A stretch of DNA of 64,000 bases from Dermabacteraceae bacterium TAE3-ERU5 (GTDB lineage: Bacteria > Actinomycetota > Actinomycetes > Actinomycetales > Dermabacteraceae): positions 62,001-126,000 of the forward strand of contig JAHUUK010000003.1 in assembly GCA_019218375.1 (NCBI GenBank). Direction: 5' to 3'. Shown here piece by piece: positions 34,001 through 42,135 of the stretch. A model generated the notes under the pieces. The model was not told the DNA's origin and made no database searches. It saw only the letters and a list, made by a program, of their open reading frames with translations. Made by a program: the position numbers and the translations under genes. The number at the start of each line of letters is the position of its first letter. Positions within the stretch are counted from its first letter, which is position 1.

Positions 34001-34717
34001 CTTGTCCTCACCAACCAGCCAGGTGATGGTGTTGATGTCGGAAACTACCTCTTTGCCATCGCTGGTCTTGCCGTGTGCACGCCACTTGGTGTCGTAGCGG
34101 CCCGGCTTGGTGAATGCCCAGTTGGTGTGGGTGTGTGCACCGGGAGGCATCGGGAAGCGCGCGTGTTCCTTGTCCTTGGAAGAGAACAGGCGAGTGGGGT
34201 TCTTGCCGTTGTTGAGGGTGAACACCTCAACATCGCCGGGACCGCCGGACTCTACCAGCTCAAGTTCAATCGACTCGGGGTAGAACTTTTCCGGAATGTT
34301 GTGGCTAGCACCGAAACCGGCCCAGACGGGAGACCAACCCGGCAGGTACTGCTGCGGCGAGCTCCAAACAACATCGCCCGGCTTGCCAAGGAAGGCCATG
34401 TCCGGGTCGTAAGGAACTTTGGTGCGCGAGGTTTCGATGCCGCGCGTGTCCGCGTCGGGACCGAGGCGAACGAAAACTTCGTCTGCGGGTCGGGGCGTGG
34501 AGCCATCGATTACCTTAAAGACGAAGTGGCCGTTGTCGGCGTCGCCCTCCCAGTCGATATGGGCGGCGTCAACATGCTTGCGGTAGAGGAGGTCGCGTCC
34601 CTCGAAGGTATCTGCGGCATAGGCGAGCGGAGTGTTCGCGAATCCGACCAGCACCACGGCGAGGGCCGTGACCAGCGCGAGGGCACGTTCCGCGTGCCTG
34701 CGTGCCGGTTTCAGCAT
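31073..34717 (-). CDS. LPXTG-anchored multi-repeat surface protein A
   Basis: This 1214-residue wall protein has a signal peptide (about 1-35), two N-terminal repeats (hallmarks HTHTNWAFTKPG at 195-206 and THVHPSIVFSDPG at 438-450), a Pro/Glu-rich linker (about 490-605), a third repeat (HTHANWVFTKPG at 752-763), a fourth hallmark (SHVHPNWVFTKPG at 936-948), a final half-repeat lacking the hallmark (about 980-1110), and a sortase signal LPRTG (1173-1177) with helix and basic tail. These repeats are the actinobacterial surface-anchored (choice-of-anchor M type) domain. The start at 34717 has a GGAAAGGGA site. It is the first gene of the transporter operon, 83 bases from a Zur-like box, and probably captures zinc or metal-loaded ligands at the wall. 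Confidence 0.88.
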   Translation of the reverse strand: MLKPARRHAERALALVTALAVVLVGFANTPLAYAADTFEGRDLLYRKHVDAAHIDWEGDADNGHFVFKVIDGSTPRPADEVFVRLGPDADTRGIETSRTKVPYDPDMAFLGKPGDVVWSSPQQYLPGWSPVWAGFGASHNIPEKFYPESIELELVESGGPGDVEVFTLNNGKNPTRLFSSKDKEHARFPMPPGAHTHTNWAFTKPGRYDTKWRAHGKTSDGKEVVSDINTITWLVGEDKDLGIPEGTYKGAVILLSADNFDIGEPPAETPKNDAPEKVDPLAYNPTKNLPKCTHVSEGHLDLRAKIGSDGWLAAFMRQDLPNGKQVDHGSSSVVIEVPNAAKVNVGDDKRFADLAKIVGTGDKWELPEVQKAGVPWPGFSTEDLDYTDNKETSIIIESFNGPKGSSMALGHYDSLVNKYQVDLNSKRTNQVWRVNEPTHVHPSIVFSDPGFYRVEYTISYAKTTGKRGYDFYTVFYAVGDEAIANACERESEVAPAPEEPADPIQPNPAPEQPSEPAPADPVEEPAQPADPNEEPAPAEPSEEPAPADPAEEPAPAQPSEEPAPADPVEEPAPAEPAQPSDEQPAPAPAQPSKPSEPATPAPAKPVKPKADHLVLEKGHLDAFNVTVKDGKLHLVLKEDVTGHHVLRAPETVELHVKSAAKVDVPAGFPGAGKDRFFLPQTQDHRLLWPGWDTMSTANSGFAPGINLEFTEVSGPGQIFLFGTGFSGTTPLLKGGATELKSGSVREQAFPAHTHANWVFTKPGVYTVKVRAVGMKDGKQSVSNEAVYTWTVGDEFKGKGYANSTVKPAPAKPETGAPAQDAPKGDQGKGAPSQPGTPAGQAPQGGSAAKDDAPKGKKQHSAYAGSRDITGLIAGRGGNGKGSSPVAKSPMCTPTEVVREATKEEIARASRGEAPAAPAANSSVVRIAGSHTIPANSHVHPNWVFTKPGNYTVGIRQSATTSSGQRVTANATLRFSVGPNAQGVTDGHFDLGSQFQGGVLQAALKDDRSAPAKWVSPSSLTFALNDRAKATAPAGIEFIANQGETIYMVPSSQIPGVPWLGANTMHESLLSGTTGPVTWTLTSVSGPGNVAVFESGNFGKVVGQRWFGSSSGAAAKPAAAPKADAVADFKKRSQADAKVGELFMKDGKVMVKEMQGRTPEGKPCVLTSADRAKLPRTGGEPLAPLGVAVGLLIAGAGALTLRRRFRPQEGTTDES
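32993..33148. repeat. Pro/Glu/Ala tandem repeats in surface protein A
   Basis: About five copies of a ten-residue unit like EEPAPADPSE form the linker between the second and third surface repeats. Such PE-rich stretches span the peptidoglycan. The DNA repeats could expand or contract in frame. Confidence 0.7.
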
Positions 34718-34799
34718 GGATTTCCCTTTCCAAGCAGCCCGACAGGTGAACAAGGCACCGTGTGTACCTAGGGGGAACACCCGGGCGGGCATGCAGATA

Positions 34800-34816
34800 A
34801 TGACAACGGTTATCAT
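34800..34816 (-). promoter_or_regulatory. Putative Zur box upstream of surface protein A operon
   Basis: The 17-base sequence ATGACAACGGTTATCAT is a palindrome with one mismatch and resembles actinobacterial Zur operators (core TGATAATGATTATCA, 12 of 15 matches). It lies 83 bases upstream of the start, in a promoter position. It suggests repression in zinc-replete conditions. Confidence 0.65.
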
Positions 34817-34925
34817 ACACGTCTTGTCTATGCGTGGCACCGTTTTTACGCAGATAGAAAGCGAGGCGCCCCTCCCGGCAATTGCGCGGAGGAAACGCCT
34901 CGCTTTCGGTTATTCCCGGGCTTCC

Positions 34926-37733
34926 TTAGGAATCAGCTCGGGAAGAATCCTGCGGGCGGAAGCGTCGGCGCAACAGCAATGCACCGCCACCTACGCACAG
35001 CAGGCCGAGGCCGATCCCCAAAGGAAGCGCCGCATCACTGCCCGTGCGCGGCAGTTGGCTGCGGCCCTCCGTGGCGGACTCGCTTCCCCGCGAAAGGGAC
35101 GGAGTTCCCTGCGCGGGAGCGCTAGGAGCCGGGGAGTCTGCCGTCGCAGGAGCACCCTGCTTGACGGGGGAGCTTTCCTTGACGGGAGCTTCCTCCTTAA
35201 CGGGAGAGGCCGGTTCCTTGGTCGGCTCAGCGGGAGTTTCCGGCTTAGCGGGGGTTTCCGGCTTGGCGGGTGTGGCCGGTTCCTCTGCCGGTTCTGCCGG
35301 TGCAGGCGTGTCCTCATCTGCCGGCTGCGCAGGCTTGGCGGGTTCCTCTACCGGCTCAGCAGGGGTTTCTGGTTCGGCGGGAGTCTCCGGCTTGGCGGGC
35401 TCCTCTACCGGCTTAGCAGGGGTTTCCGGTTCGGCGGGGTTTTCCGGCTCAGCGGGAGTCTCCGGTTCTGCGGGGGTTTCCGGCTCTACCGGGGCGGGAG
35501 TTTCCTCCTCCGGCTTGGCCGGAGCCTCGTACCCCTTGCCCTTGAACTCATCGCCCACGGTCCAGGTGTAAACGGCCTCGTTGGAAACCTCCTGTTTGCC
35601 GTCCTTCATGCCGACCGCGCGCACCTTGACGGTGTAAACACCGGGCTTGGTGAACACCCAGTTAGCGTGGGTGTGGGCCGGGAAACTCTGCTCGCGCACA
35701 GCGCCCGTCTTGAGCTCGGTTGCCCCGTCCTTGAGCAGCGGGGTCATGCCGGAGAAACCGGTGCCGAACAGGAAGATCTGACCGGGGCCGGAAACCTCCG
35801 TGAACTCCAGGTTGATTTCGGGAGCGAAGCCCGTGCCGCTCGTGCTCAGCGTGTCCCAGCCGGGCCAGAGCAGATTGTGATTCTGGGTCTGGGGCAGGAA
35901 GAAACGGTCCTTACCCTCGCCGGGGAATCCGGCGGGGATATCTAGCTTGGCAGCCGACTTAACGTGCAGCTCCACGGTTTCCGGTGCACGCAGCACATGG
36001 CTGCCGGTCACGTCCTCCTTGAGGGTGAGACGCAGCTTGCCGTCCTGGACATCGACGTTAAACGCGTCCATGTGGCCGTGATCGAACACCAGTTTTTCTG
36101 AGTTGCTATCTGCGCTCGGCTTTTCCGGAGTGGTGGGTTCGTTGACCGGTTTTGCGGGCTGCGCCGGTTCTGCTACTGGCTCAGTCGGTGCGGGCTCGGG
36201 GGCCGGGGCCGGGTTCGGCTGGATAGGCTCGGCAGGCGAAGTGGCCTCCGGCGTTTCCGCGTTTTCCCGCTCGCAAGAATTGGCAATCGCCTTGCTTCCT
36301 ACCGCATAGAACACCGTGTAGAAATCGTAGTTGCGCTCACCCGTGGTCTTTTCGTACGAGATCGTGTATTCGACCTGGTAGAAGCCGGGGTGGGAGAACA
36401 CGATCGACGGGTGCACGTGGGTCGGTTCGTTAATGCGCCACACCTGGTTCTGATCGCGCGACTGCAGATCAACCTCGTAAGTGCCGGTGAGGCTGTCGTA
36501 GTGGCCGAGCGCAAAGGACGCTCCCGCGGGGCCCTCGAAAGACTCCAGCTTTATCTTTGTGTCCTTGTTGTTGGTGTAGTCGAGGTCCTCGGTGGAGAAT
36601 CCCGGCCAGGGGATACCTGCCTTTTGCACCTCGGGAAGTTCCCACTTCTCGCCGGTGCCGACCGCGCTCGCCAGCTTCGCGAAACGCTTGCCCTTGCCCA
36701 CCTTTACCTTGGCCTTGTCGGGCACCTCGATCACTACGCTGGAGCTGCCGTGATCTACCTGCTTACCGCCGGGAAGATCCTGGCGCATGAACGCCGTTAG
36801 CCAGCCGTCGTCTCCCATCTTGGTGCGCAGATCTAGGTGCCCTGCGGAAACGTGGGTGCACTTGGATAGCTCTTTGGTGGGGTTGAACGCCAGCGGATCA
36901 AAGGGCTGCGCAGCCTCCGGGGTTTCGTCTTCCGCCGGAGGGTTGCCGATGTCGAACTGCTCCGCCGGGGTGGTTATCTTGGCGCCCTTGTAGGTGCCTG
37001 CGGGGATACCCAGTTCTTCGTCGGTGCCGACAAGCCAGGTTACGGTCTGCACGTCGGAAGTAACTTCCTTACCCTCGCGGGTCTTGGCGTGGACTCGCCA
37101 CTTGGTGTCGTAGCGGCCCGGCTTGGTGAATGCCCAGTTGGTGTGTGCGTGGGCGCCCGGCTCCATCGGGAAGATGGAGAACTGCTTGTCTTTCGAGGAG
37201 AAGAGGCGATCGGCCAGCTCTCCCTTATTGGTGTTGTAAACCTCCACGTCACCGGGGCCGCCCGAAGCGATCAGTTCCAGCTTCACGGATTCGGGGAAGA
37301 ACTTTTCCGGGATGTCGTGGCTGGCACCAAAACCAGCCCAAACCGGGCTCCAGCCGTAGATGTAGTCCTGCGGGGAGGCCCAGATGACGTCCCCCGGCTT
37401 CCCGAGGAAGGCCAGGTCCTTACGGTGGGGCACCTTGATGCGCGAGGTTTCGATGCCCCGCGTATCGGCGTCAGGGCCGAGGCGAACGAACACCTCGTCG
37501 GCCGGGCGTGGCCGGGAGCCGTCCACCACTTTCACCGTGAAGTGCCCGTCCTTTTCGTCTCCCTCCCAGGAAATGTGGGCGGCATCGACGTGCCTGCGGT
37601 AGAGGAGGTCGCGTCCCTCGAAGGTATCTGCGGCGTAGGCGAGCGGGGCGCTCGCGAATCCGACCAGCACCACGGCGAGGGCCGTGACCAGCGCGAGGGC
37701 ACGTTCCGCGTGCCTTTGTGCCGGTTTCAGCAT
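34926..37733 (-). CDS. LPXTG-anchored multi-repeat surface protein B
   Basis: This 935-residue protein is a close paralogue of surface protein A. The signal peptide and first 480 residues align almost end to end (hallmarks HAHTNWAFTKPG at 195-206 and THVHPSIVFSHPG at 438-450), as does the third repeat (HTHANWVFTKPG at 687-698). It lacks the fourth and half repeats of protein A and instead has a long Pro/Glu/Thr/Ala wall-spanning region (about 735-880) before LPRTG (894-898), a membrane helix and an RRRFRPQ tail. It has its own Zur-like site, so it is probably a separate zinc-regulated transcript. The pair looks like a tandem duplication. Confidence 0.88.
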   Translation of the reverse strand: MLKPAQRHAERALALVTALAVVLVGFASAPLAYAADTFEGRDLLYRRHVDAAHISWEGDEKDGHFTVKVVDGSRPRPADEVFVRLGPDADTRGIETSRIKVPHRKDLAFLGKPGDVIWASPQDYIYGWSPVWAGFGASHDIPEKFFPESVKLELIASGGPGDVEVYNTNKGELADRLFSSKDKQFSIFPMEPGAHAHTNWAFTKPGRYDTKWRVHAKTREGKEVTSDVQTVTWLVGTDEELGIPAGTYKGAKITTPAEQFDIGNPPAEDETPEAAQPFDPLAFNPTKELSKCTHVSAGHLDLRTKMGDDGWLTAFMRQDLPGGKQVDHGSSSVVIEVPDKAKVKVGKGKRFAKLASAVGTGEKWELPEVQKAGIPWPGFSTEDLDYTNNKDTKIKLESFEGPAGASFALGHYDSLTGTYEVDLQSRDQNQVWRINEPTHVHPSIVFSHPGFYQVEYTISYEKTTGERNYDFYTVFYAVGSKAIANSCERENAETPEATSPAEPIQPNPAPAPEPAPTEPVAEPAQPAKPVNEPTTPEKPSADSNSEKLVFDHGHMDAFNVDVQDGKLRLTLKEDVTGSHVLRAPETVELHVKSAAKLDIPAGFPGEGKDRFFLPQTQNHNLLWPGWDTLSTSGTGFAPEINLEFTEVSGPGQIFLFGTGFSGMTPLLKDGATELKTGAVREQSFPAHTHANWVFTKPGVYTVKVRAVGMKDGKQEVSNEAVYTWTVGDEFKGKGYEAPAKPEEETPAPVEPETPAEPETPAEPENPAEPETPAKPVEEPAKPETPAEPETPAEPVEEPAKPAQPADEDTPAPAEPAEEPATPAKPETPAKPETPAEPTKEPASPVKEEAPVKESSPVKQGAPATADSPAPSAPAQGTPSLSRGSESATEGRSQLPRTGSDAALPLGIGLGLLCVGGGALLLRRRFRPQDSSRADS
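35226..35513. repeat. Pro/Glu/Thr tandem repeats in surface protein B
   Basis: Repeated units such as PAEPETPAEP, PAKPVEEP and KPETPAEP form a long rod-like wall-spanning linker before the sortase signal. The array is imperfect and in frame, and is a likely site of length variation between strains. Confidence 0.72.
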
Positions 37734-37811
37734 GGTTTTCCTTTCCAAGCGGGTCGGCCTGCGGGCAGGAAATGAGCGCCTGGTGCGGCAGGTTACCGAC
37801 CATATAGATAA

Positions 37812-37826
37812 CAAGAATGATTATCA
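37812..37826 (-). promoter_or_regulatory. Putative Zur box upstream of surface protein B
   Basis: CAAGAATGATTATCA matches the Zur core TGATAATGATTATCA at 12 of 15 positions, with a perfect right half and a weak left half. It lies 79 bases upstream of the start, the same spacing as for protein A. Confidence 0.55.
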
Positions 37827-37874
37827 TATACGGGTGTGCTGGGAAAAAGATCCATGCCGGGCTTGGCGTGGCGG

Positions 37875-38576
37875 TTAGCGCCGCTGCAGCAGCCTCGCCG
37901 CGAGCGGGGAGCTCGCGTAAATAGTGAGGGCCGACAGCGGCACCGTGCTTGCTATCGCTAGGACGAGTGCCGCCTGCCCGTACCCGGAGGGAGTAAAAAG
38001 TATCGTCGCAAACCCGTAGATAACCGGACCCTGGGAGAGCAGGACGAGCATGGTTAGCAGGCAAAATGCGGTGATGAAGAATCTGTGCCAGCCGGCGTAG
38101 GTGACCAAGAACGCCACGGCCGCACACAGGTTGCAGATGCTCCAGAGTATGCAAACGGTTATCAGGGCAAAGGCTGTGTAGCCGCCTAGCAGGAAATCTA
38201 CGAGGCCTAGGTTTGGTTTCGCAGAATCGCTAAAAGGGTCGTTAAAGATGTAGTAGGAGATGGCCGAAACTACCTGCATCAATATGCAGCAGACCCCAAT
38301 CAGGCCCAGGAAGCGTATCAGCGAGAGCGCGCGCATTCTGGCCTGCGCGGAGCGGGATATTCCCTGGGCGCGGAAAAAATACGCGACATCCGGGGTGCGG
38401 GAAGTGTCCTGGTGCAGCATTTGCACCACTCCCCACACCCCGAGGCCCATGCCCAAGATGCTGGTTATCCAACCGATTGCGGGGATGCACGAGAGAAGCA
38501 GTAGGAGCGCGACGAAAATTGCCGTACCCAGGTTGAGGTCGCGCTGGGTGGTCCTATCTAGTTGGCGGGCGTTCAT
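37875..38576 (-). CDS. Membrane subunit of a GntR-controlled ABC exporter (putative)
   Basis: This 233-residue protein has about six hydrophobic segments (for example AIFVALLLLLSCIPAIGW near 20, then ISYYIF, LITVCILWSICNLCAAVAFL, ITAFCLLTMLVLL and a last one near 205). No family signature was recognised, but it follows a GntR regulator and an ABC ATPase with a 4-base overlap, the order of BcrAB/YtrAB-type exporter operons. It would then be the membrane part of a small exporter, perhaps for a peptide or bacitracin-like compound. The assignment rests mainly on context. Confidence 0.72.
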   Translation of the reverse strand: MNARQLDRTTQRDLNLGTAIFVALLLLLSCIPAIGWITSILGMGLGVWGVVQMLHQDTSRTPDVAYFFRAQGISRSAQARMRALSLIRFLGLIGVCCILMQVVSAISYYIFNDPFSDSAKPNLGLVDFLLGGYTAFALITVCILWSICNLCAAVAFLVTYAGWHRFFITAFCLLTMLVLLSQGPVIYGFATILFTPSGYGQAALVLAIASTVPLSALTIYASSPLAARLLQRR

Positions 38577-39415
38577 AGCGTGCTCCTCAGGGTATGGATT
38601 ACCAGTTCGCTGCGGCTGGGACGGCTAAGTTTGCTGCCGGACGGAAGGCCGGGGGCGTCGTCGGCTGCACACAGGCCGATCTGCCAGCCGCCGCGCGTGC
38701 GGGCTCCGAACAAAAGGGAGGCGTCTTCTCCCTCGGGGACGTGAGCGAGCAGGAAATCGTCGGCCAGAGATTCGAGATCGCCGGTCAGCACGACGCGCCC
38801 GCGTGAGAGCAGAATTAGGTGGTCCGCAAAGTTTTCCGACTCGGAAATGTCGTGGCTAGAAATGAGTATCGTGCGGTCCTCTTTAAGCAGGTATTCGCGC
38901 AGTTCGTCCACGAGCATGTCTCGGGCCAGCGGGTCCAGGCGGGCGAGGGGTTCGTCTAGTACCAGGAAGCGGGAGGGGGTTGCCAGGGCTACCGACAGCA
39001 TTGCCTGCGTGGCCTGGCCCGCAGATAGCTCAGCGAATCCCTTGTTCGGTTTTACGTGGTAGCGCTCTAGGCGGGATAGCGCCGCGGATATGTCGCAGTT
39101 AGGTATGTTGCGCATCAGTGCCAGGGTGTCCCAGGAGGCGGGATAGAAAGGGGCGTCCGGCACGACGACCATTCCCGGCGGGGGAACGTCCTGGGTGGGG
39201 GAGAGGCGTTTACCCAGGACCTCAACCGTTCCCGCCAGGGGAAGCTGATCTCCCACCAGTGAGCGAATCAGGGTGCTTTTGCCCGCACCGTTATCCCCTG
39301 CCAGCAGTGTCACGTATCCGGTGGGAATGGTGCAGGTGACGTTTGTGAGGGCGAGTGTATTGCCGCGTTTGATGGTGACTTCGGTTAGCTCGGCGGCAGG
39401 CGGCGGGGTGTTCAT
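38573..39415 (-). CDS. ABC exporter ATP-binding protein
   Basis: This 280-residue ATPase has Walker A GDNGAGKST, a signature written LSAGQATQAM, Walker B FLVLDEPLARLD and H-loop SSHDISES. The LSAGQ signature and the C-terminal extension of about 70 residues fit the BcrA/YtrB-type exporter ATPases. It overlaps both the membrane-protein gene and the GntR gene by 4 bases. Export of a toxic compound is the usual role; the substrate is unknown. Confidence 0.88.
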   Translation of the reverse strand: MNTPPPAAELTEVTIKRGNTLALTNVTCTIPTGYVTLLAGDNGAGKSTLIRSLVGDQLPLAGTVEVLGKRLSPTQDVPPPGMVVVPDAPFYPASWDTLALMRNIPNCDISAALSRLERYHVKPNKGFAELSAGQATQAMLSVALATPSRFLVLDEPLARLDPLARDMLVDELREYLLKEDRTILISSHDISESENFADHLILLSRGRVVLTGDLESLADDFLLAHVPEGEDASLLFGARTRGGWQIGLCAADDAPGLPSGSKLSRPSRSELVIHTLRSTL

Positions 39416-39831
39416 CGTGCCCTTCCTTCGCGGTAGTGGGACAGGGTTTGGTCGAGCAGGGCGTGCAGCTCTGTTTCTGCGAGCCCTACGCCGTCGGCGC
39501 GTTCCGCTACCTCGCGGAACGATTCGCGAATGTCGGCTATCGCGCGGGTGCGCAGTTTTTGGGGGTCTTGGGAGCTAACGAAGTTGCCCTTGCCCTGCAC
39601 GCTGTACAGGAAGCCCGCCGCGGCTAGGTCAGAGTAGGCGCGGGTGGTGGTTATGACCGACACGCCCAGTTCCTTGGCCAGTAAGCGGATGGAGGGGAGG
39701 GGTGCGTGTGCGGGCAGCTTTCCCGCCACTATCAGCGCCTTTAGCTGTGAAAAAATCTGTTCGTAGAGCGGCTGTGGCTGTGCGGGGTCTACCTGGATAG
39801 GCGGTAGCGGGGTATTTGCGGTTCCTCCCAT
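39412..39831 (-). CDS. GntR-family (YtrA-type) regulator
   Basis: This 139-residue protein has a GntR winged helix (PLYEQIFSQLKALIVAGKL, then PLPSIRLLAKELGVSVITTTRAY in adjacent stretches, residues about 18-75) and a short C-terminal helical dimerisation part, the size of the YtrA subfamily. These regulators repress their own operon with a linked ABC exporter, as seen here. The ATG at 39831 was chosen over a longer form starting at 39951 because homology begins just after it; no strong ribosome site is present, and a palindrome lies only 25 bases upstream, so the leader must be short. Confidence 0.87.
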   Translation of the reverse strand: MGGTANTPLPPIQVDPAQPQPLYEQIFSQLKALIVAGKLPAHAPLPSIRLLAKELGVSVITTTRAYSDLAAAGFLYSVQGKGNFVSSQDPQKLRTRAIADIRESFREVAERADGVGLAETELHALLDQTLSHYREGRAR

Positions 39832-39855
39832 GGCAAGAGAGTACCCATCATGCTG

Positions 39856-39870
39856 TCTATATGCAATAGA
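39856..39870 (-). promoter_or_regulatory. Candidate operator of the YtrA-type operon
   Basis: TCTATATGCAATAGA has inverted TCTAT/ATAGA arms with 5-base spacing and lies 25 bases upstream of the GntR start, overlapping the likely promoter (TATAGA on the minus strand). Autorepression through this site is plausible. Confidence 0.45.
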
Positions 39871-39933
39871 TACAGGTGGCTGGGTTTGGGTGGCGCAAAT
39901 ATGTGAACGTTGCCCATTTTTGGGCAAAAGAGT

Positions 39934-39961
39934 GCCCCGACCGATCCCCATCGGCCGGGGC
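39934..39961 (-). terminator. Putative terminator of the glycan operon
   Basis: Arms GCCCCG-A-CCGAT and ATCGG-C-CGGGGC (39934-39945 and 39950-39961) form a strong stem with one internal mismatch. A second small hairpin, TTGCCCA/TGGGCAA (39910-39927), follows. They lie about 140 bases beyond the stop of the minus-strand pyruvyl-transferase gene. Confidence 0.5.
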
Positions 39962-40099
39962 GTTATCCCTTTTCCCCCTCATCGCGAGCGTTCCGCGCCT
40001 TCATCGGCGGAGCATCGTTCGCGATGTGTTATCAGAATGTTACCTTAGCTTTCCGGGGAACGCATCACCCGGCAACGAAGTTTGCTCCGGGCGTAAATG

Positions 40100-40930
40100 T
40101 CACCGACGTTGATTGCCAAGCCACAGGTCTGAGGGGAAGGCTTCGATGAGGGGGCGCGGGTCCCACTCAAGTTGCGGAACCGGACCCAGATCGAGGGCCT
40201 CTTCCACCGTGTGAGCGAACTTTACCTGCGAACGGCCGGTGCCCTCGAAGTAGTCCAGATACTTAAACAGCGGTTCGGCCTCTGTCACCAGAGGGCACAC
40301 CGGAATGCCGTAGGCGTCGGCGAAAATAATTCCGTGCAGGCTCGAGGCGACTATGAATTCGCTGCGACGGATTCCGTCCGTAAAGTCTTTCAGGCTCACC
40401 AGTGCCGATAGCGTACGCGGATCGTTTTCAAAACGGACATCGTTGAGGTTGGCAATAATCGTTACCTCACGATTAGGCGCCAGTTTCTCCGCGCCGGTTA
40501 TCTGCGGCAACAGCAGCCCCGGATCGCCAAAAATTTCCGGGACCCGGTAGCCGCGCTCCATCAGGTATTGCCTGGTGCGAGGGCCGCGTACAGCGCGTAT
40601 GTCCAAGTCGCGAGGCAGCTCCAGATCCAGGTGCTTTCCGTTTACTCCGGGCCCCCAAACGGTGGTGCCCTGCGGCAGCATGTGCATGATCGAACCGATA
40701 GCGCCGAGCTGACCGCGTTTAGGGGCGCGCGCTCCCCCCGCCATTTCGCGATGCAGGTGGCGGGCTACATCAACCCCGGCCATGTCGCCCACGTTATTAA
40801 CGCGCGGGGAAAACGGCAGCTTTTTGGTCCATCGGAAGAACCTTTGCGGACGCAAGGGTAGCGGCTTGTGCGGATTCCAGCGCAGAACGTCTACTCCGCC
40901 GATGTTTACCGATTCAATTTGCTGTGTCAT
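40100..40930 (-). CDS. Polysaccharide pyruvyl transferase-family protein
   Basis: This 276-residue protein matches the polysaccharide pyruvyl transferase family: NNVGDMAGVDVARH near residue 45, VWGPGVNG near 92, VRGPRTRQYLMERG near 114, FGDPGLLLP near 134 and SSLHGIIFADAYGIPV near 205. Members transfer pyruvate from phosphoenolpyruvate to sugars of surface polymers, creating an acidic ketal. It is shorter than many members. It starts 17 bases inside the upstream glycosyltransferase-like gene, so the two are co-expressed and probably modify a cell-wall or secondary polymer. Confidence 0.85.
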   Translation of the reverse strand: MTQQIESVNIGGVDVLRWNPHKPLPLRPQRFFRWTKKLPFSPRVNNVGDMAGVDVARHLHREMAGGARAPKRGQLGAIGSIMHMLPQGTTVWGPGVNGKHLDLELPRDLDIRAVRGPRTRQYLMERGYRVPEIFGDPGLLLPQITGAEKLAPNREVTIIANLNDVRFENDPRTLSALVSLKDFTDGIRRSEFIVASSLHGIIFADAYGIPVCPLVTEAEPLFKYLDYFEGTGRSQVKFAHTVEEALDLGPVPQLEWDPRPLIEAFPSDLWLGNQRR

Positions 40931-41948
40931 TTAGGTTCTTTCTAGCGGCAGTAACCACTGCTTCATGCGCTGCTACGGCACTGTCTGCCGAACGGGAAAA
41001 ATCTTTGGCCAACACGGTGGCGCGGGCGCGCCAATCAAGGTGCTCTGCCGCGTGTAGCTGTATGCGAGAACTCAGTTCGGTATCGCTCTGTGCGAGCGCC
41101 TCCCTAACCGTGCGCAGGGAAGCCGCACGGTCGGTCGGGGAGAGATCTATACGCATCCAGTCGGGCACCAGCTCTCGCGTGGTGGGAGTGTCCGGAGCCA
41201 CCCCGGCCACGAGCGCACCGTGCGCGTATGCATCGGTCCAGCGCCCGGTCAGGTAGCTGCGCGTGGGGTGCGTGTACCCGGCGGGGCTTAAAAGATTGTT
41301 GAAAGCCAGCACCGCGCGGGTGCGCGCGTAGGCTGCGAAAAGGGGATCGGAGTCATCGTCACTGGTGCCAAACGGGGGACGTCCAGCAAAGGAAACCCCC
41401 GCAGCAGCGGCGTCCTCAGCGGTTACGGCGTCATCGTCCCAGGCTTCGGGCTGTCGGCCCACGCGGGTAAGGTCTACGGTTTTTTCCGTGTTTCTGGCCA
41501 GCGCGCCAGCCACGTCGGCACCCCAGGGAAGGCAGGAAACCGGGCCTCCGAAAGCGCTCTCCCAAGCGGGAATGTCCTGTTTGTCGGTGACATAGAGGCG
41601 GTCAAAACGGCGTAGGCGGGGAGAAATCGGGCGCGCGATGCGCGGTATGCGTTCCCACCAGAAACTATCTATTACCCAACCGAAAAGTTGCCGTACGCCC
41701 GGCCCCACGGCTTCGGCTGCGGCGTAGAGGCCGCCCGGATGGGGGGCAATCAGCAGCACGTCCCGCTTCTGTCCCCTGAGGCGGGGCAACAGGGAACGTA
41801 TCTGAACCGAACGCGGATACGTTTCCTTAACCGCTACCCGGCTGAACTCGGCTCCCAGCGTATCGGCTATCAGCTTCGCCCCGTGGGTTACCGGACCCCA
41901 GCCGCGGCCGCCTGCATCCACCAGGATTACGTGCAGAGGGATATCCAT
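40914..41948 (-). CDS. Glycosyltransferase-like protein (putative)
   Basis: This 344-residue protein has a Rossmann-like start (HVILVDAGGRGWGPVTHGAKL), then LLIAPHPGG, DRLYVTDKQDIPAW and a C-terminal half ending in a helical region with AGYTHPTRSYLTGRWTDAYAHGALVAG, which resembles the donor-binding part of GT-B enzymes where a remodelled surname motif marks 'spore maturation'-type glycosyltransferases. The match is by pattern only. The ATG at 41948 has GGAG six bases upstream; an ATG at 42008 also has GAGG and would add 20 residues. It overlaps the pyruvyl-transferase gene, supporting a role in surface glycan synthesis. Confidence 0.65.
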   Translation of the reverse strand: MDIPLHVILVDAGGRGWGPVTHGAKLIADTLGAEFSRVAVKETYPRSVQIRSLLPRLRGQKRDVLLIAPHPGGLYAAAEAVGPGVRQLFGWVIDSFWWERIPRIARPISPRLRRFDRLYVTDKQDIPAWESAFGGPVSCLPWGADVAGALARNTEKTVDLTRVGRQPEAWDDDAVTAEDAAAAGVSFAGRPPFGTSDDDSDPLFAAYARTRAVLAFNNLLSPAGYTHPTRSYLTGRWTDAYAHGALVAGVAPDTPTTRELVPDWMRIDLSPTDRAASLRTVREALAQSDTELSSRIQLHAAEHLDWRARATVLAKDFSRSADSAVAAHEAVVTAARKNLNDTAN

Positions 41949-42135
41949 ACAAAACTCCGATTTCGCGGTGCCGCGATAGACAAGGGAACCAGCCCGACGG
42001 CAAAACATTGTGACACCTCAGTTTAGATGAAGAGCAGATCCGCCTTACGAGGAGAATTTTTGCTGCTTTGTACGATGAAATTAAGTCTCGCTAAAGCGCT
42101 GGAAGCAACGTGGTAAACGTGGGATTATCGGGGGC

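Noticed and set aside
31523-34771. 1082-codon plus-strand open frame opposite surface protein A
   Set aside because: Low-complexity Gly/Arg/Leu-rich translation, no recognisable domain, and fully antisense to the LPXTG gene.
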